Positions 7,906 through 15,037 of a stretch of DNA of 34,147 bases are shown here, piece after piece. The position numbers and the translations under genes are program-made. Below the pieces are notes generated by a model. It made no database searches. It was given only the letters and a program-made list of their open reading frames with translations, and was not told where the DNA came from. The first letter of the stretch is position 1, and each line of letters starts with the position of its first letter. The stretch comes from a virus: positions 1-34,147 of IMG/VR virus record IMGVR_UViG_3300009527_000143, one strand, 5' to 3'.

Positions 7906-9177
7906 CTATTTTGCAACAGAAATTGGGTCAATTAGAAGGTCTTTAGCAGCCTTCAATCCAATCATATTCATTATGTCAATTCCAGCATTTCCTGAAGAAT
8001 TTGATTCGTTATCATTTCCAAACATAATATTGGGGGTCAATGATACTTTTGCATTACCTATCGCATCTGCCCAGAATTTCTGAGTCTCAACGTATGCAGA
8101 AAGTTTTTTCTCCAAAGCACCATCAGCTTCCATCACCAACTTTCGGGATTCCGCATCAGCACGTCCCTTTTCTATCACTGCCTGAGCATCTAGCTTTGCG
8201 GTTTCTAGAGAAAGGGTGGCAACTTCTTGCTTCTGTTTTGCCTCAGTAACCGCTACTTGTTTTAGTTTCTCGGATTCAATAGTTGCTTTTGCAAGTTCTA
8301 CATTGGCAGAAGCTTCGGCAGTGGCTTTATCTGCCAATCCTTTTTGTTCAGCGGTGATTTTATCCTGCTCTGCCTTTTTTGCTTCTGCAATAGCAGTCTG
8401 AACTTTGATAGTCGCATCTAACTGTGCCTGAATCTGAGCATCCACCTTGTCATCATAGTCAATGCTGTTTATATTGAGAGACTGAACTACTAGACCGAAT
8501 TTCTGAAATGGGCTTTTTGTAGAAATGTCGGGCTTACCATCCTGAGTAGTTCTAATTTTAATCTTAGTAATAGTTCGCTCAAATCCTAATCCGTCCTTTT
8601 CTTTAGTTAGAGAGCCATCCGTAGAAAATACTCCATCAACTAATTGTTTTTGAATATATTCAAAAAGTAGTCCTCTGGAAGACGAATACGATTCAGTTGA
8701 CGACATAAGAGAACCTGTATTGAATATACACATCTGTAAAAATGAACGAATCAATCTCTGGTCAACTGCCTCTGGCGTAAGATATTGACTATGCAACTGC
8801 TTTATTTGCTCAATATCTGCGGAAAGTTCGTAATTAATCACTCCACTGATCCTAGCGGTTCCAGAATCATTGAACCGAATTTCAATAGACTCATCACTAT
8901 TAGAACCTTGATCGTCGTACTTACTAAAGCTGAATGTTCCAGCCCTATTATAATGAACCGGAGTTCCAAATCCCTGCCAATGCCATCCGGGACTATCATA
9001 AACTTCCACCATTCCAGAGGGCTTGGTAATCACCAGAACCTGACTGGCATTATTACTTTCGACCAAATTAGGCCCAATCACAAGTCCAGCAATTGCACAA
9101 ATTGCTCCAATAATCGTATTTCTTACTTTTGTCATGTTATTTACTTTTGTCATGTTATTATTAATATTACTTCTCAT
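7906..9177 (-). CDS. SPFH/Band-7 (prohibitin/flotillin-like) membrane protein
   Basis: A 423-residue protein from ATG 9177. A single N-terminal membrane helix (NTIIGAICAIAGLVIGPNL) is followed by a Band-7 domain starting VLVITKPSGMVEVYDSPGWHW and running to about residue 240. Then comes a long Ala/Lys/Glu-rich coiled coil (roughly 245-370) and a polar tail. SPFH proteins form large oligomeric rings or cages on membranes. Relatives occur in many large T4-like phages, where their role is unproven. The start region carries a tandem duplication of the ATG context, so three in-frame ATGs (9177, 9153, 9135) are available. The promoter-like pair at 9192-9220 supports a start near 9177. Confidence 0.85.
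   Translation of the reverse strand: MRSNINNNMTKVNNMTKVRNTIIGAICAIAGLVIGPNLVESNNASQVLVITKPSGMVEVYDSPGWHWQGFGTPVHYNRAGTFSFSKYDDQGSNSDESIEIRFNDSGTARISGVINYELSADIEQIKQLHSQYLTPEAVDQRLIRSFLQMCIFNTGSLMSSTESYSSSRGLLFEYIQKQLVDGVFSTDGSLTKEKDGLGFERTITKIKIRTTQDGKPDISTKSPFQKFGLVVQSLNINSIDYDDKVDAQIQAQLDATIKVQTAIAEAKKAEQDKITAEQKGLADKATAEASANVELAKATIESEKLKQVAVTEAKQKQEVATLSLETAKLDAQAVIEKGRADAESRKLVMEADGALEKKLSAYVETQKFWADAIGNAKVSLTPNIMFGNDNESNSSGNAGIDIMNMIGLKAAKDLLIDPISVAK
9126..9161. repeat. 18-base tandem duplication at the SPFH gene start
   Basis: The unit tacttttgtcatgttatt occurs twice in a row (9126-9143, 9144-9161). On the coding strand each copy carries AATAACATGACAAAAGTA, so the duplication repeats six codons and supplies an additional ATG. 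Confidence 0.97.
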
Positions 9178-9191
9178 ATATGCTGCACCGA

Positions 9192-9220
9192 ACTCTATCA
9201 CTATCTAACCACTAAGTCAA
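9192..9220 (-). promoter_or_regulatory. Possible promoter of the SPFH gene
   Basis: On the minus strand TTGACT (9220-9215), a 17-base spacer and TAGAGT (9197-9192) precede ATG 9177 by 14 bases. The -35 match is good and the -10 match is moderate. Confidence 0.4.
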
Positions 9221-9233
9221 ATTAATTTGCATG

Positions 9234-9374
9234 TTATTTATCATCAAGCGATTTATCATCAAGCGATTTGCAATCAGTATCTTTCATATAAGAGAAATGC
9301 CTAGCATATATCCAATTAGTAATGAATACTAATGAAATAAGAATAAGTGCTACTGTTATTGTAGTTAATATCAT
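9234..9374 (-). CDS. Tiny single-span membrane protein (46 residues)
   Basis: ATG 9374 to TAA 9236-9234 encodes a 46-residue protein: a hydrophobic helix (ILTTITVALILISLVFITNW) followed by a basic YAR and a soluble tail ending in the repeated KSLDDKSLDDK. The tail repeat results from a 15-base tandem duplication. The layout (short N-terminus, one membrane helix, charged tail) is common for phage holins, spanin parts and host-membrane effectors; nothing decides among them. It follows a second tiny membrane gene by 14 bases in the same direction. Confidence 0.65.
   Translation of the reverse strand: MILTTITVALILISLVFITNWIYARHFSYMKDTDCKSLDDKSLDDK
9236..9269. repeat. 15-base tandem duplication
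   Basis: The unit atttatcatcaagcg is present twice in tandem (9236-9250 and 9251-9265) with four further bases continuing the period. It duplicates five codons (SLDDK-type) near the C-terminus of the 46-residue membrane protein. Confidence 0.97.
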
Positions 9375-9388
9375 ATATAGGTTTGTAA

Positions 9389-9514
9389 TTATTTCTTACT
9401 ATTAATTTTGTAATTCAGTTTCTTGAGAAACGTATTAGGATTGTCTATATATTGTCTGTAATCCAATATGAACAGCATTATGGTCGTTAGTAGTAGTGAT
9501 GTGAGTATTAACAT
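9389..9514 (-). CDS. Tiny membrane protein (41 residues from ATG)
   Basis: ATG 9514 to TAA 9391-9389 encodes a hydrophobic helix (LILTSLLLTTIMLFILDY) and a basic tail (FLKKLNYKINSKK). The same frame stays open upstream for 50 codons, back to the TAA of the preceding gene at 9665, with plausible helical sequence (LEKLQNFLILFLEQ) but no ATG, GTG or TTG. The protein may therefore be longer with an unusual start. It precedes the 46-residue membrane gene, so the two form a small membrane-protein pair. Confidence 0.5.
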   Translation of the reverse strand: MLILTSLLLTTIMLFILDYRQYIDNPNTFLKKLNYKINSKK

Positions 9515-9664
9515 GTATGAGTATTTTAATTGATATATTTCTCTACTATTTTGTTCTAAAAATAATATCAGAAAATTCTGTAATTTTTCTAATGTCTGAT
9601 ATAAGACGCATAATAAAGGGCTTTTTATCCGTCCTTTTTTAACAATTCTATATATGAAAATAAG

Positions 9665-9871
9665 TTATTCATAAATTTTAAGAAACGTGCCATCCCAATC
9701 AGAAAATCCACACTGGAAATTTCCTCCCATTTTAAGTTGTTTACAGAATCTTCCTGAAAAAAGTGTTTCTTCAACCAACACCTCAATCCATTCTTGTGTA
9801 TCGTCTTTTCTATAGGACCATCGTCCGGCAGCATTAGGAGCTTTATTCATATTAAATTGAGTGGTATTCAT
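9665..9871 (-). CDS. Small unknown protein, 68 residues
   Basis: ATG 9871 lies nine bases beyond the TAA of the nucleotidyltransferase-like gene. The sequence includes SYRKDDTQEWIEVLVEE and CGFSDWDGTFLKIYE, resembling a small beta-rich domain with several Trp. The competing frame at 9625-9834 lacks this character and is judged a shadow. No family recognised. Confidence 0.6.
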   Translation of the reverse strand: MNTTQFNMNKAPNAAGRWSYRKDDTQEWIEVLVEETLFSGRFCKQLKMGGNFQCGFSDWDGTFLKIYE

Positions 9872-9880
9872 TAAATTAAT

Positions 9881-10921
9881 TTATAGTTCTGCTTTCAATT
9901 TAATGAACTCGTTTTTTATGTCAGACATATCCATAGAAATAATGTCATCATTAGAAAATTTGTCCTTAAACTTAGCAACCATGTTTCCTATCAATTTACC
10001 ATTATCTTTCCCATTGTCAAGAGAAAACCATTCTTTTATCAACATTCCATTAACTTTGCTCTTAACTAAAACTCGCTCTTTATATTGTCGTCTGCAATTA
10101 TTGATTCTTTCAGGAATACCTGATTTAGGAAATATCTTACACCATTTTGGAAGATAATAAGGCTTAGATTCAAAATGATACTTCTTATACTTCCATGAAT
10201 TTTGTTCGCACCATTCTACAAATCCTGCATACATAGGACGTTTACGATTGCGAGTTTTATTAATATGGTTCAGGTTCTCAAACTTAAATATGTCAGGATC
10301 AAAATATCTAGATTCTGCTATCCAACAGTAAACATCCTCTTGAGTATCAAATCCGTCGGACCATCTATTAACATCATATCCCAACACGTTCAATATAAAT
10401 CTCCAATTTTTAGAAACTATAATTTCTTCTAAAACATGATCATTATCGGACCATCGAAGTGAAGGATTAAATAAAGACTCTCTGACATAATATTTTAATC
10501 CTTCGTGACTTAATACTAATCCTAATTTATGAGCAGTTCTTCCTACTAAATTAGATAAATCTCCCCACGAAGTAAAATGATATGTAGTATGAAAATACTC
10601 ACTAGGAACACACGTAGCATCGACTTGAAACCCGTTTACTGGGAAAGAAATAACATTTGTGTTTATGTGCGGATTAGCTATTCCGAACTGTTCATATATA
10701 ACAGACAAAATATTCGATTTTTGACCAGAAAAATTATCGACTCCTATAATAATATCCAAATCACCATGAGATTCTTTCAATCTAAGAGAAGGAGCAGATA
10801 ATACTGAGTTGTGAGTGTTGTTTACAAAAGTATTCACGACCATATTTTTCATAGCCGCATACTCTGCATTGCACAGCCTTTTCTCTGGCAAATTCCATTT
10901 TGATAAAAGTTTTCCTCCCAT
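9881..10921 (-). CDS. Nucleotidyltransferase-like protein (Pol-beta fold)
   Basis: A 346-residue protein. SHGDLDIIIG (about 51-60) fits the core of Pol-beta-type nucleotidyltransferases: a helix ending in a small residue, then Asp-x-Asp on a strand. A further candidate Asp lies in GFQVDATCV near residue 100. The C-terminal 150 residues are basic and Trp/Tyr rich (KKYHFESKPYYLPKWCK), suggesting nucleic-acid binding. The substrate cannot be read from sequence: terminal RNA/DNA nucleotidyl transfer or protein nucleotidylation are both possible. A TTGACA hexamer sits upstream. The family call rests on the DxD context alone. Confidence 0.6.
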   Translation of the reverse strand: MGGKLLSKWNLPEKRLCNAEYAAMKNMVVNTFVNNTHNSVLSAPSLRLKESHGDLDIIIGVDNFSGQKSNILSVIYEQFGIANPHINTNVISFPVNGFQVDATCVPSEYFHTTYHFTSWGDLSNLVGRTAHKLGLVLSHEGLKYYVRESLFNPSLRWSDNDHVLEEIIVSKNWRFILNVLGYDVNRWSDGFDTQEDVYCWIAESRYFDPDIFKFENLNHINKTRNRKRPMYAGFVEWCEQNSWKYKKYHFESKPYYLPKWCKIFPKSGIPERINNCRRQYKERVLVKSKVNGMLIKEWFSLDNGKDNGKLIGNMVAKFKDKFSNDDIISMDMSDIKNEFIKLKAEL

Positions 10922-10930
10922 AATAATAGT

Positions 10931-10958
10931 ATGTTACTACCTAATAAATGAATGTCAA
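10931..10958 (-). promoter_or_regulatory. Possible promoter of the nucleotidyltransferase-like gene
   Basis: On the minus strand TTGACA (10958-10953), a 16-base spacer and TAACAT (10936-10931) precede ATG 10921 by nine bases. A perfect -35 with a moderate -10; the predicted leader would be only a few bases. Confidence 0.45.
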
Positions 10959-10961
10959 ATT

Positions 10962-11648
10962 TTACTTCAATCTTTCTAAACAAATATCGTAGTATTCTTT
11001 TTCTTTTTCAATACCAATAAATTGACGATTTAGATTTTTAGCTGCAAGCAGCGTTGTTCCTGAGCCTGCACAGTTATCTAAAATTAGATCATTTTCATTA
11101 GAATAAGTCTTTATTAAATACTCGCACAATAAAAGAGGTTTTTGAGTTGGATGAAGTTTTCCATTACGATTTGGGACAACTTTAAAATCTAATACCGAGC
11201 TTGGCTGAACAAAATCAGGGTCATACTTCTTTTTAACTTTGTTTAATTTTATGTGGTTAGAGTCTCCACAATAATGGTCATAATTATAACATGCCTTACC
11301 GATACCTACTCGCTCCTTCATAATTGGATTATATGTAGGCTGTTCACGGTAAAAAATCAGAATATCCTCATGATATTTCATTGGCCTGTATTTTGCCGAT
11401 GACATGCCAGTTGGAACATTCTTATTCCAAACCAAGGGATATTTGAAATTCTTTCTATTGGAACATATTAAATCTGTAGTAAATGGCTGGCTAGCAAATA
11501 AAGCAACAGCAGCATTAGATTTGCAAATTCTATCATATTGTTCCCACAGTTTATCAAATGGAATAACTGTATCCCACGCACATGCTGTTGTTCCATATGG
11601 TAAATCACAAATAATAGCATCAATACTATTGTCTGAAATATTCTTCAT
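10962..11648 (-). CDS. DNA methyltransferase (beta-class N6-adenine/N4-cytosine type)
   Basis: Catalytic motif IV is DLPYG (residues 14-18) and the S-adenosylmethionine motif LDNCAGSGTTLLAA lies near the C-terminus, the motif order of beta-class methyltransferases. HPTQKPLLLCEYLIKTYS precedes it as usual. From ATG 11648 the protein has 228 residues but lacks the usual start strand: that segment (IWHGDCLEL) is present just upstream in the same frame, behind a TAA at 11678-11676. Further upstream ATG 11693, overlapping the previous gene's stop, is in the same frame and would be the natural start. The gene thus looks 5'-disrupted or uses a non-standard start. No restriction partner is adjacent, so anti-restriction or regulatory marking is likely. 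Confidence 0.85.
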   Translation of the reverse strand: MKNISDNSIDAIICDLPYGTTACAWDTVIPFDKLWEQYDRICKSNAAVALFASQPFTTDLICSNRKNFKYPLVWNKNVPTGMSSAKYRPMKYHEDILIFYREQPTYNPIMKERVGIGKACYNYDHYCGDSNHIKLNKVKKKYDPDFVQPSSVLDFKVVPNRNGKLHPTQKPLLLCEYLIKTYSNENDLILDNCAGSGTTLLAAKNLNRQFIGIEKEKEYYDICLERLK

Positions 11649-11682
11649 CAGTTCTAAGCAATCACCATGCCAAATTTATTGT

Positions 11683-12084
11683 CTATGACTCATACTTATT
11701 TTTTAATCGTATATATTCTTTAATTTCACGTTCATTTCGCTCAATCTCAACTTCTCTATCCCATGCGGATTTATGTATATTCCATTCATCTATTGCTTTT
11801 TCATATTCAGCCATTTTTTCTAAAAAGATTTTCATCTTTTCTTCATATTCTGGATTTAAAACTTGATTACTTTGATACTTCGTCAAAAAGTATCCACCAG
11901 TGAAACAGTCCTTTTCTATATAGTATAGTCCTACCAGATCAGTTAAATCTACTGCAATATATTTATCTACAGGTATCCTAGGTTCTAAGACTTCGGTTCT
12001 TGTTATAAACTTTATAGGTTCTCTAGGAGGTTGAGGCGGCGAAAGAGGTGAAAATCCCTCTGGATAATATTTTAGTTTGGGCAT
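11683..12084 (-). CDS. Coiled-coil protein of unknown function
   Basis: ATG 12084 lies four bases beyond the clamp-loader stop and gives 133 residues. A proline-rich N-terminus (SPLSPPQPPREPI) leads into a small beta-rich part (YIAVDLTDLVGLYYIEKD) and then a long charged helix, residues about 80-133, rich in Glu/Lys and likely a coiled coil. Its end overlaps the apparent original start of the methyltransferase gene by 11 bases. Position directly after a clamp-loader gene recalls the gp62 slot of T4, but size and sequence give no support for a gp62 homologue. Confidence 0.7.
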   Translation of the reverse strand: MPKLKYYPEGFSPLSPPQPPREPIKFITRTEVLEPRIPVDKYIAVDLTDLVGLYYIEKDCFTGGYFLTKYQSNQVLNPEYEEKMKIFLEKMAEYEKAIDEWNIHKSAWDREVEIERNEREIKEYIRLKNKYES

Positions 12085-12088
12085 AATA

Positions 12089-12994
12089 TCAATTTTTAAT
12101 AAGTTTAGTAAGCAATCCACCCGAAAAATTCAATTCTCGATCTAATACAAAAGAATGTCTATACATATATTCAGCTATATTAGAGCACGCCTCTATATCC
12201 TCATCAAGGATTGCAAAATCAAATAAATTTCTCATAAGAACATGATAATCAGAACCAAATTCTTTCTCGTTCTGATATACAAAAGTTCTTAGCGCTAAGA
12301 AACTATCTGTTTTAGTCATTTCCCATATTTTTTTAGCAAAATTTATTGAAGATTCAGTTTCAATAGGAGCTACAAGAAATCCTGTCTTGCAGTATTTCTG
12401 TAATTCATTGAGAACTTTCCGTAAATCAGGAAAATGCTTTGAAATTAGGCTTCTTATAAAGGTCAAATTTTCTTTAAGACCTTGAATTTTTTCTTCTTTC
12501 AGAACAAAAGAAACTCTCTTTTTATATGCATCTAAGTCTGGCTGAAATCTAAAAGTTTGGCATCTTGATGCAATAGCATCAATAATACGATGTTCATAAT
12601 TAGCAGTTAAAATAAATCTCGCAGTATCTAAATGCTGTTCCATCACTTCTCGTAAAGCACACTGTGCAGCATTTGTAAAATTATCAAACTCTGACAAAAT
12701 AACCAATTTCCTTTCACCATTACCGAGTAATGATTGGCTTGAGAGGAAATTTTCAATTTCATACCTCACTGTATCAATACCATTATTTGATGATGCATTG
12801 ATGTATAGAGTGGTGTATGGAGCAAACTTATCTCGCAAGTAGTAAGCAAGAGTATTTTTCCCTGTCCCCGGTCCTCCTAAAAATAGATAATTATTTTCAA
12901 TACCATTAATATTAGAAAAGTATGAGCGATTTTCTATGCTCATAACCATATCATCCAATGATTTAGGTCTATATTTTTCAGTCCAGATTTCCAT
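12089..12994 (-). CDS. Clamp-loader ATPase subunit, T4 gp44/RFC-small-like
   Basis: A 301-residue AAA+ protein close to T4 gp44 in size. It opens with WTEKYRPKSLDDMV, the RFC-box start of clamp loaders. The nucleotide loop is GGPGTGKNT (40-48) and Walker B is KLVILSEFDN (96-105), followed by sensor-1 LTANYE and the SRC arginine-finger motif IASRCQTF (141-148). Family function is loading the sliding clamp on DNA. Two key positions are unusual: Asn47 replaces the Walker-A Thr/Ser after Lys46, and Ser101 replaces the first acidic residue of the Walker-B DExD. Both normally coordinate magnesium, so ATP hydrolysis may be altered. Confidence 0.88.
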   Translation of the reverse strand: MEIWTEKYRPKSLDDMVMSIENRSYFSNINGIENNYLFLGGPGTGKNTLAYYLRDKFAPYTTLYINASSNNGIDTVRYEIENFLSSQSLLGNGERKLVILSEFDNFTNAAQCALREVMEQHLDTARFILTANYEHRIIDAIASRCQTFRFQPDLDAYKKRVSFVLKEEKIQGLKENLTFIRSLISKHFPDLRKVLNELQKYCKTGFLVAPIETESSINFAKKIWEMTKTDSFLALRTFVYQNEKEFGSDYHVLMRNLFDFAILDEDIEACSNIAEYMYRHSFVLDRELNFSGGLLTKLIKN

Positions 12995-13020
12995 GAGAAA
13001 ATCTACACCAAAGTTCAGAA

Positions 13021-13245
13021 CTACGCAAGTTCATTCAGAACTTTTTTGCCGATAGCATCTTGTATAGACTGCTTAGAATTTATAGATTTTACAATCTTAC
13101 CATCATATTGATGAATGTCTATGACATTCTTATCCGTAAGAACGACAATATCTTCTTTTCCAGCATAGTCATACAGGCTATCGCCATTATCTGCAATGTA
13201 TTTATACATATACAGTTTTCCTTTGTTAATAGAGTATTTTTTCAC
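13021..13245 (-). CDS. Small unknown protein with GTG start
   Basis: GTG 13245 lies two bases beyond the TAA of the upstream 57-residue gene, giving 74 residues beginning VKKYSINKGKLYMY. An upstream TTG at 13278 would overlap that gene extensively and is less likely. The sequence alternates strands and turns (YKYIADNGDSLYDYAGKEDIVVLTD) and ends with a helix. No known motif. It precedes the clamp loader by 26 bases and is probably co-expressed with it. Confidence 0.65.
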   Translation of the reverse strand: MKKYSINKGKLYMYKYIADNGDSLYDYAGKEDIVVLTDKNVIDIHQYDGKIVKSINSKQSIQDAIGKKVLNELA

Positions 13246-13247
13246 AG

Positions 13248-13421
13248 TTATCCAAGAATAAGTTGATTTCCCTTCCAATCTCCGGTGTTCGTTTCCACTG
13301 CCACTGCACCTTCAGTGCTAGCCTTTTTGAGGAATTTCTGCGCTTCTTCAGCAGACACATATACAGTCTTGCCATTTATAGTAACTGGCACTTTATTTTC
13401 AGTAAGATTATTATTTTTCAC
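13248..13421 (-). CDS. Small unknown protein, 57 residues, GTG start
   Basis: GTG 13421 to TAA 13250-13248 encodes a 57-residue protein beginning MKNNNLTENKVPVTINGK. The middle reads VYVSAEEAQKFLKKAS, like a strand followed by a helix. It heads the leftward cluster that includes the clamp loader, and both it and the next gene start GTGAAA. A promoter-like pair lies upstream at 13448-13476. No family recognised. Confidence 0.65.
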   Translation of the reverse strand: MKNNNLTENKVPVTINGKTVYVSAEEAQKFLKKASTEGAVAVETNTGDWKGNQLILG

Positions 13422-13447
13422 GATAAACTATTTAGTAATAGTTACAT

Positions 13448-13476
13448 ACTGTAACCTATCTAATCTGGCAATTCAA
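13448..13476 (-). promoter_or_regulatory. Promoter for the leftward replication cluster
   Basis: On the minus strand TTGAAT (13476-13471), a 17-base spacer and TACAGT (13453-13448) lie 26 bases before GTG 13421. An overlapping alternative, TTGCCA with TATGTA, is shifted by a few bases. The 106-base gap 13422-13527 is a divergent promoter region. Confidence 0.45.
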
Positions 13477-13493
13477 CTATTTTCATCATAGAG

Positions 13494-13522
13494 TTGCATT
13501 CTGAGGCAGAGTGTATTACTGT
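13494..13522 (+). promoter_or_regulatory. Candidate leaderless promoter of the FEN nuclease gene
   Basis: TTGCAT (13494-13499), a 17-base spacer and TACTGT (13517-13522) end five bases before ATG 13528. Hexamer matches are weak, but spacing to the start codon repeats the pattern at other cluster-leading genes. Confidence 0.35.
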
Positions 13523-13527
13523 GGAAC

Positions 13528-14367
13528 ATGAATACTAAAAAATATACCAACATCATAATAGACGGTAATAACACTATCTGTCGCGCATTTTATGTGAAGC
13601 AGAAAAATGATGATGAAACTGTTCTATTACAATTTTTAAGAATGCTGAAAAAAATTCAAATGGATTATGGTAAATCTAAAATTTATATTACTTGGGACAT
13701 ACCTGCTGCAAAGAAAGAATCTTTTAGAAAAAATCTATGTGCCTACAAAGCAACTCGCGAGGTTACTGACAGCACGAAAAGAATCCACCAACTAATACCG
13801 CGAGCACGCACATTATGCGCTCACTTAGGACTTCATGAGGTCTTGCCATACTCTTTAGAAGCAGATGACGTAATATACTACCTCAGTAGGAATATGAAAA
13901 ATAATTTAATCATCACTGCGGACCATGACCTCCTCCAAGCAGTAGATGCTGATAATGACGTAATTATCGCAACCACAGGTATTTTAGTCAATGCAGAGAA
14001 CTTTGAACAAATAAAGGGGGTTCCTATTGATAAGTATGTTCTTTTCAAATCTGTATTAGGTGATAAATCCGATAATGTTATTGGGCTAAGTGGATATGGA
14101 GCAGTAAAAGCAAAAAATTTATGTCTAACAGAAAATGCCACTAACTCTCTAAACCAAGAGCAGAATGATATTATAGAGAACAATAAAAAAATAGTAGATC
14201 TACAATGGGCATATGATAATTTCCTAGAAGAGCACACATTTTATGAAAAACAATTACTGTCTCCCAGCATTTTTGACAAAGAATTTTTGAAGAAATATCT
14301 ATCAGAGAACAACCTAAAAATAGAAGCTAGAAACATTGAAGATTATGCAAAACTTTTCAAACAATAA
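13528..14367 (+). CDS. 5'-3' exonuclease / flap endonuclease (FEN/PIN-like)
   Basis: A 279-residue nuclease with the two-metal acidic set of the polymerase-I 5' nuclease/T4 RNase H superfamily: IIIDGNNTICRAFY with Asp12, YKATR (73-77) in the helical arch, LEADDVI with Glu111-Asp113-Asp114, TADHDLLQ with Asp132 and Asp134, and LGDKSDNVIGLSGYG with Asp179 and Asp182 preceding a helix-hairpin-helix. It would remove RNA primers and 5' flaps during replication. It leads a rightward cluster and its last codons overlap the start of the phosphatase gene. Confidence 0.9.
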   Translation: MNTKKYTNIIIDGNNTICRAFYVKQKNDDETVLLQFLRMLKKIQMDYGKSKIYITWDIPAAKKESFRKNLCAYKATREVTDSTKRIHQLIPRARTLCAHLGLHEVLPYSLEADDVIYYLSRNMKNNLIITADHDLLQAVDADNDVIIATTGILVNAENFEQIKGVPIDKYVLFKSVLGDKSDNVIGLSGYGAVKAKNLCLTENATNSLNQEQNDIIENNKKIVDLQWAYDNFLEEHTFYEKQLLSPSIFDKEFLKKYLSENNLKIEARNIEDYAKLFKQ

Positions 14368-15037
14368 AAAATCATTCATAGTATCGGATGTACACGGATG
14401 CGGCAAAGAACTTAAAGATCTTATAAATTTACTAGACTATCCTGAAGAATATGAATTTTTTTCTCTAGGTGATAATTTTGACAGAGCATTTGAAGGCGTT
14501 TCGGTGTGGGAAACTTTGCACCAATACCGATTTAGATGTATTATGGGAAATCATGAAAATAAAATTAAAAATTTCTTAGACAAAAAAATAACAAGCGTCC
14601 CAAAACATTACGCATATTTTATAAAAGAATTTACTAAAAAATACCCTATATCACTACTCCGAAACTTTGTAAACGAATTACCTTGTCTAATATCTCATAA
14701 AGGAAATATTCTTGTCCATGCAGGAGTAGATGTTGATATGCCTTTTTTAGAAAACTTTTCCCTTAATGTTTATGGAACACGCGGAAAGAAACGATGGCAG
14801 GACGAATATAAAAACAATAATCTAGTAATATATGGTCATGAAAGTGTTCATGACTGTATTATAGAAAACAACACAGTATGTATAGATACAGGGGCATGTC
14901 ATGGTAGAAAGCTCACAGGATTAATATTAGATGAGGATGGTAATTTTGAAAAAATACTCCAAATTCAGTCCAATGACTATTTTTCTACTATGAAAAACTT
15001 GGCCATACCTTTAAGTAAATTGGATGAATGTCAATAA
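14345..15037 (+). CDS. Metallophosphatase (lambda-PP/Ser-Thr phosphatase type)
   Basis: A 230-residue calcineurin-like phosphoesterase. The metal motifs appear in order: SDVHGC (14-19), LGDNFDR (41-47), MGNHENK (67-73), LVHAGVD near 124 and YGHESVHD near 160. The set is complete, so it should be active. Family members, such as lambda phosphatase, remove phosphate from proteins or small molecules and some act on nucleotides; the substrate is not deducible. ATG 14345 lies inside the end of the FEN gene. Its stop overlaps the next start by 14 bases. Confidence 0.85.
   Translation: MQNFSNNKKSFIVSDVHGCGKELKDLINLLDYPEEYEFFSLGDNFDRAFEGVSVWETLHQYRFRCIMGNHENKIKNFLDKKITSVPKHYAYFIKEFTKKYPISLLRNFVNELPCLISHKGNILVHAGVDVDMPFLENFSLNVYGTRGKKRWQDEYKNNNLVIYGHESVHDCIIENNTVCIDTGACHGRKLTGLILDEDGNFEKILQIQSNDYFSTMKNLAIPLSKLDECQ

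Noticed and set aside
8785-9225. 146-codon rightward frame opposite the SPFH gene start
   Set aside because: Fully antisense to a clear SPFH protein; the translated product contains a repeat that merely mirrors the tandem duplication.
9625-9834. Second frame overlapping the 68-residue gene
   Set aside because: Overlaps almost completely with the better-positioned ATG 9871 frame and begins inside it. It lacks the ordered beta-like character of the other frame.
11683-12084. gp62-like small clamp-loader subunit
   Set aside because: Position next to the gp44-like gene is suggestive, but the sequence is a proline-rich start plus coiled coil with no resemblance I can point to.
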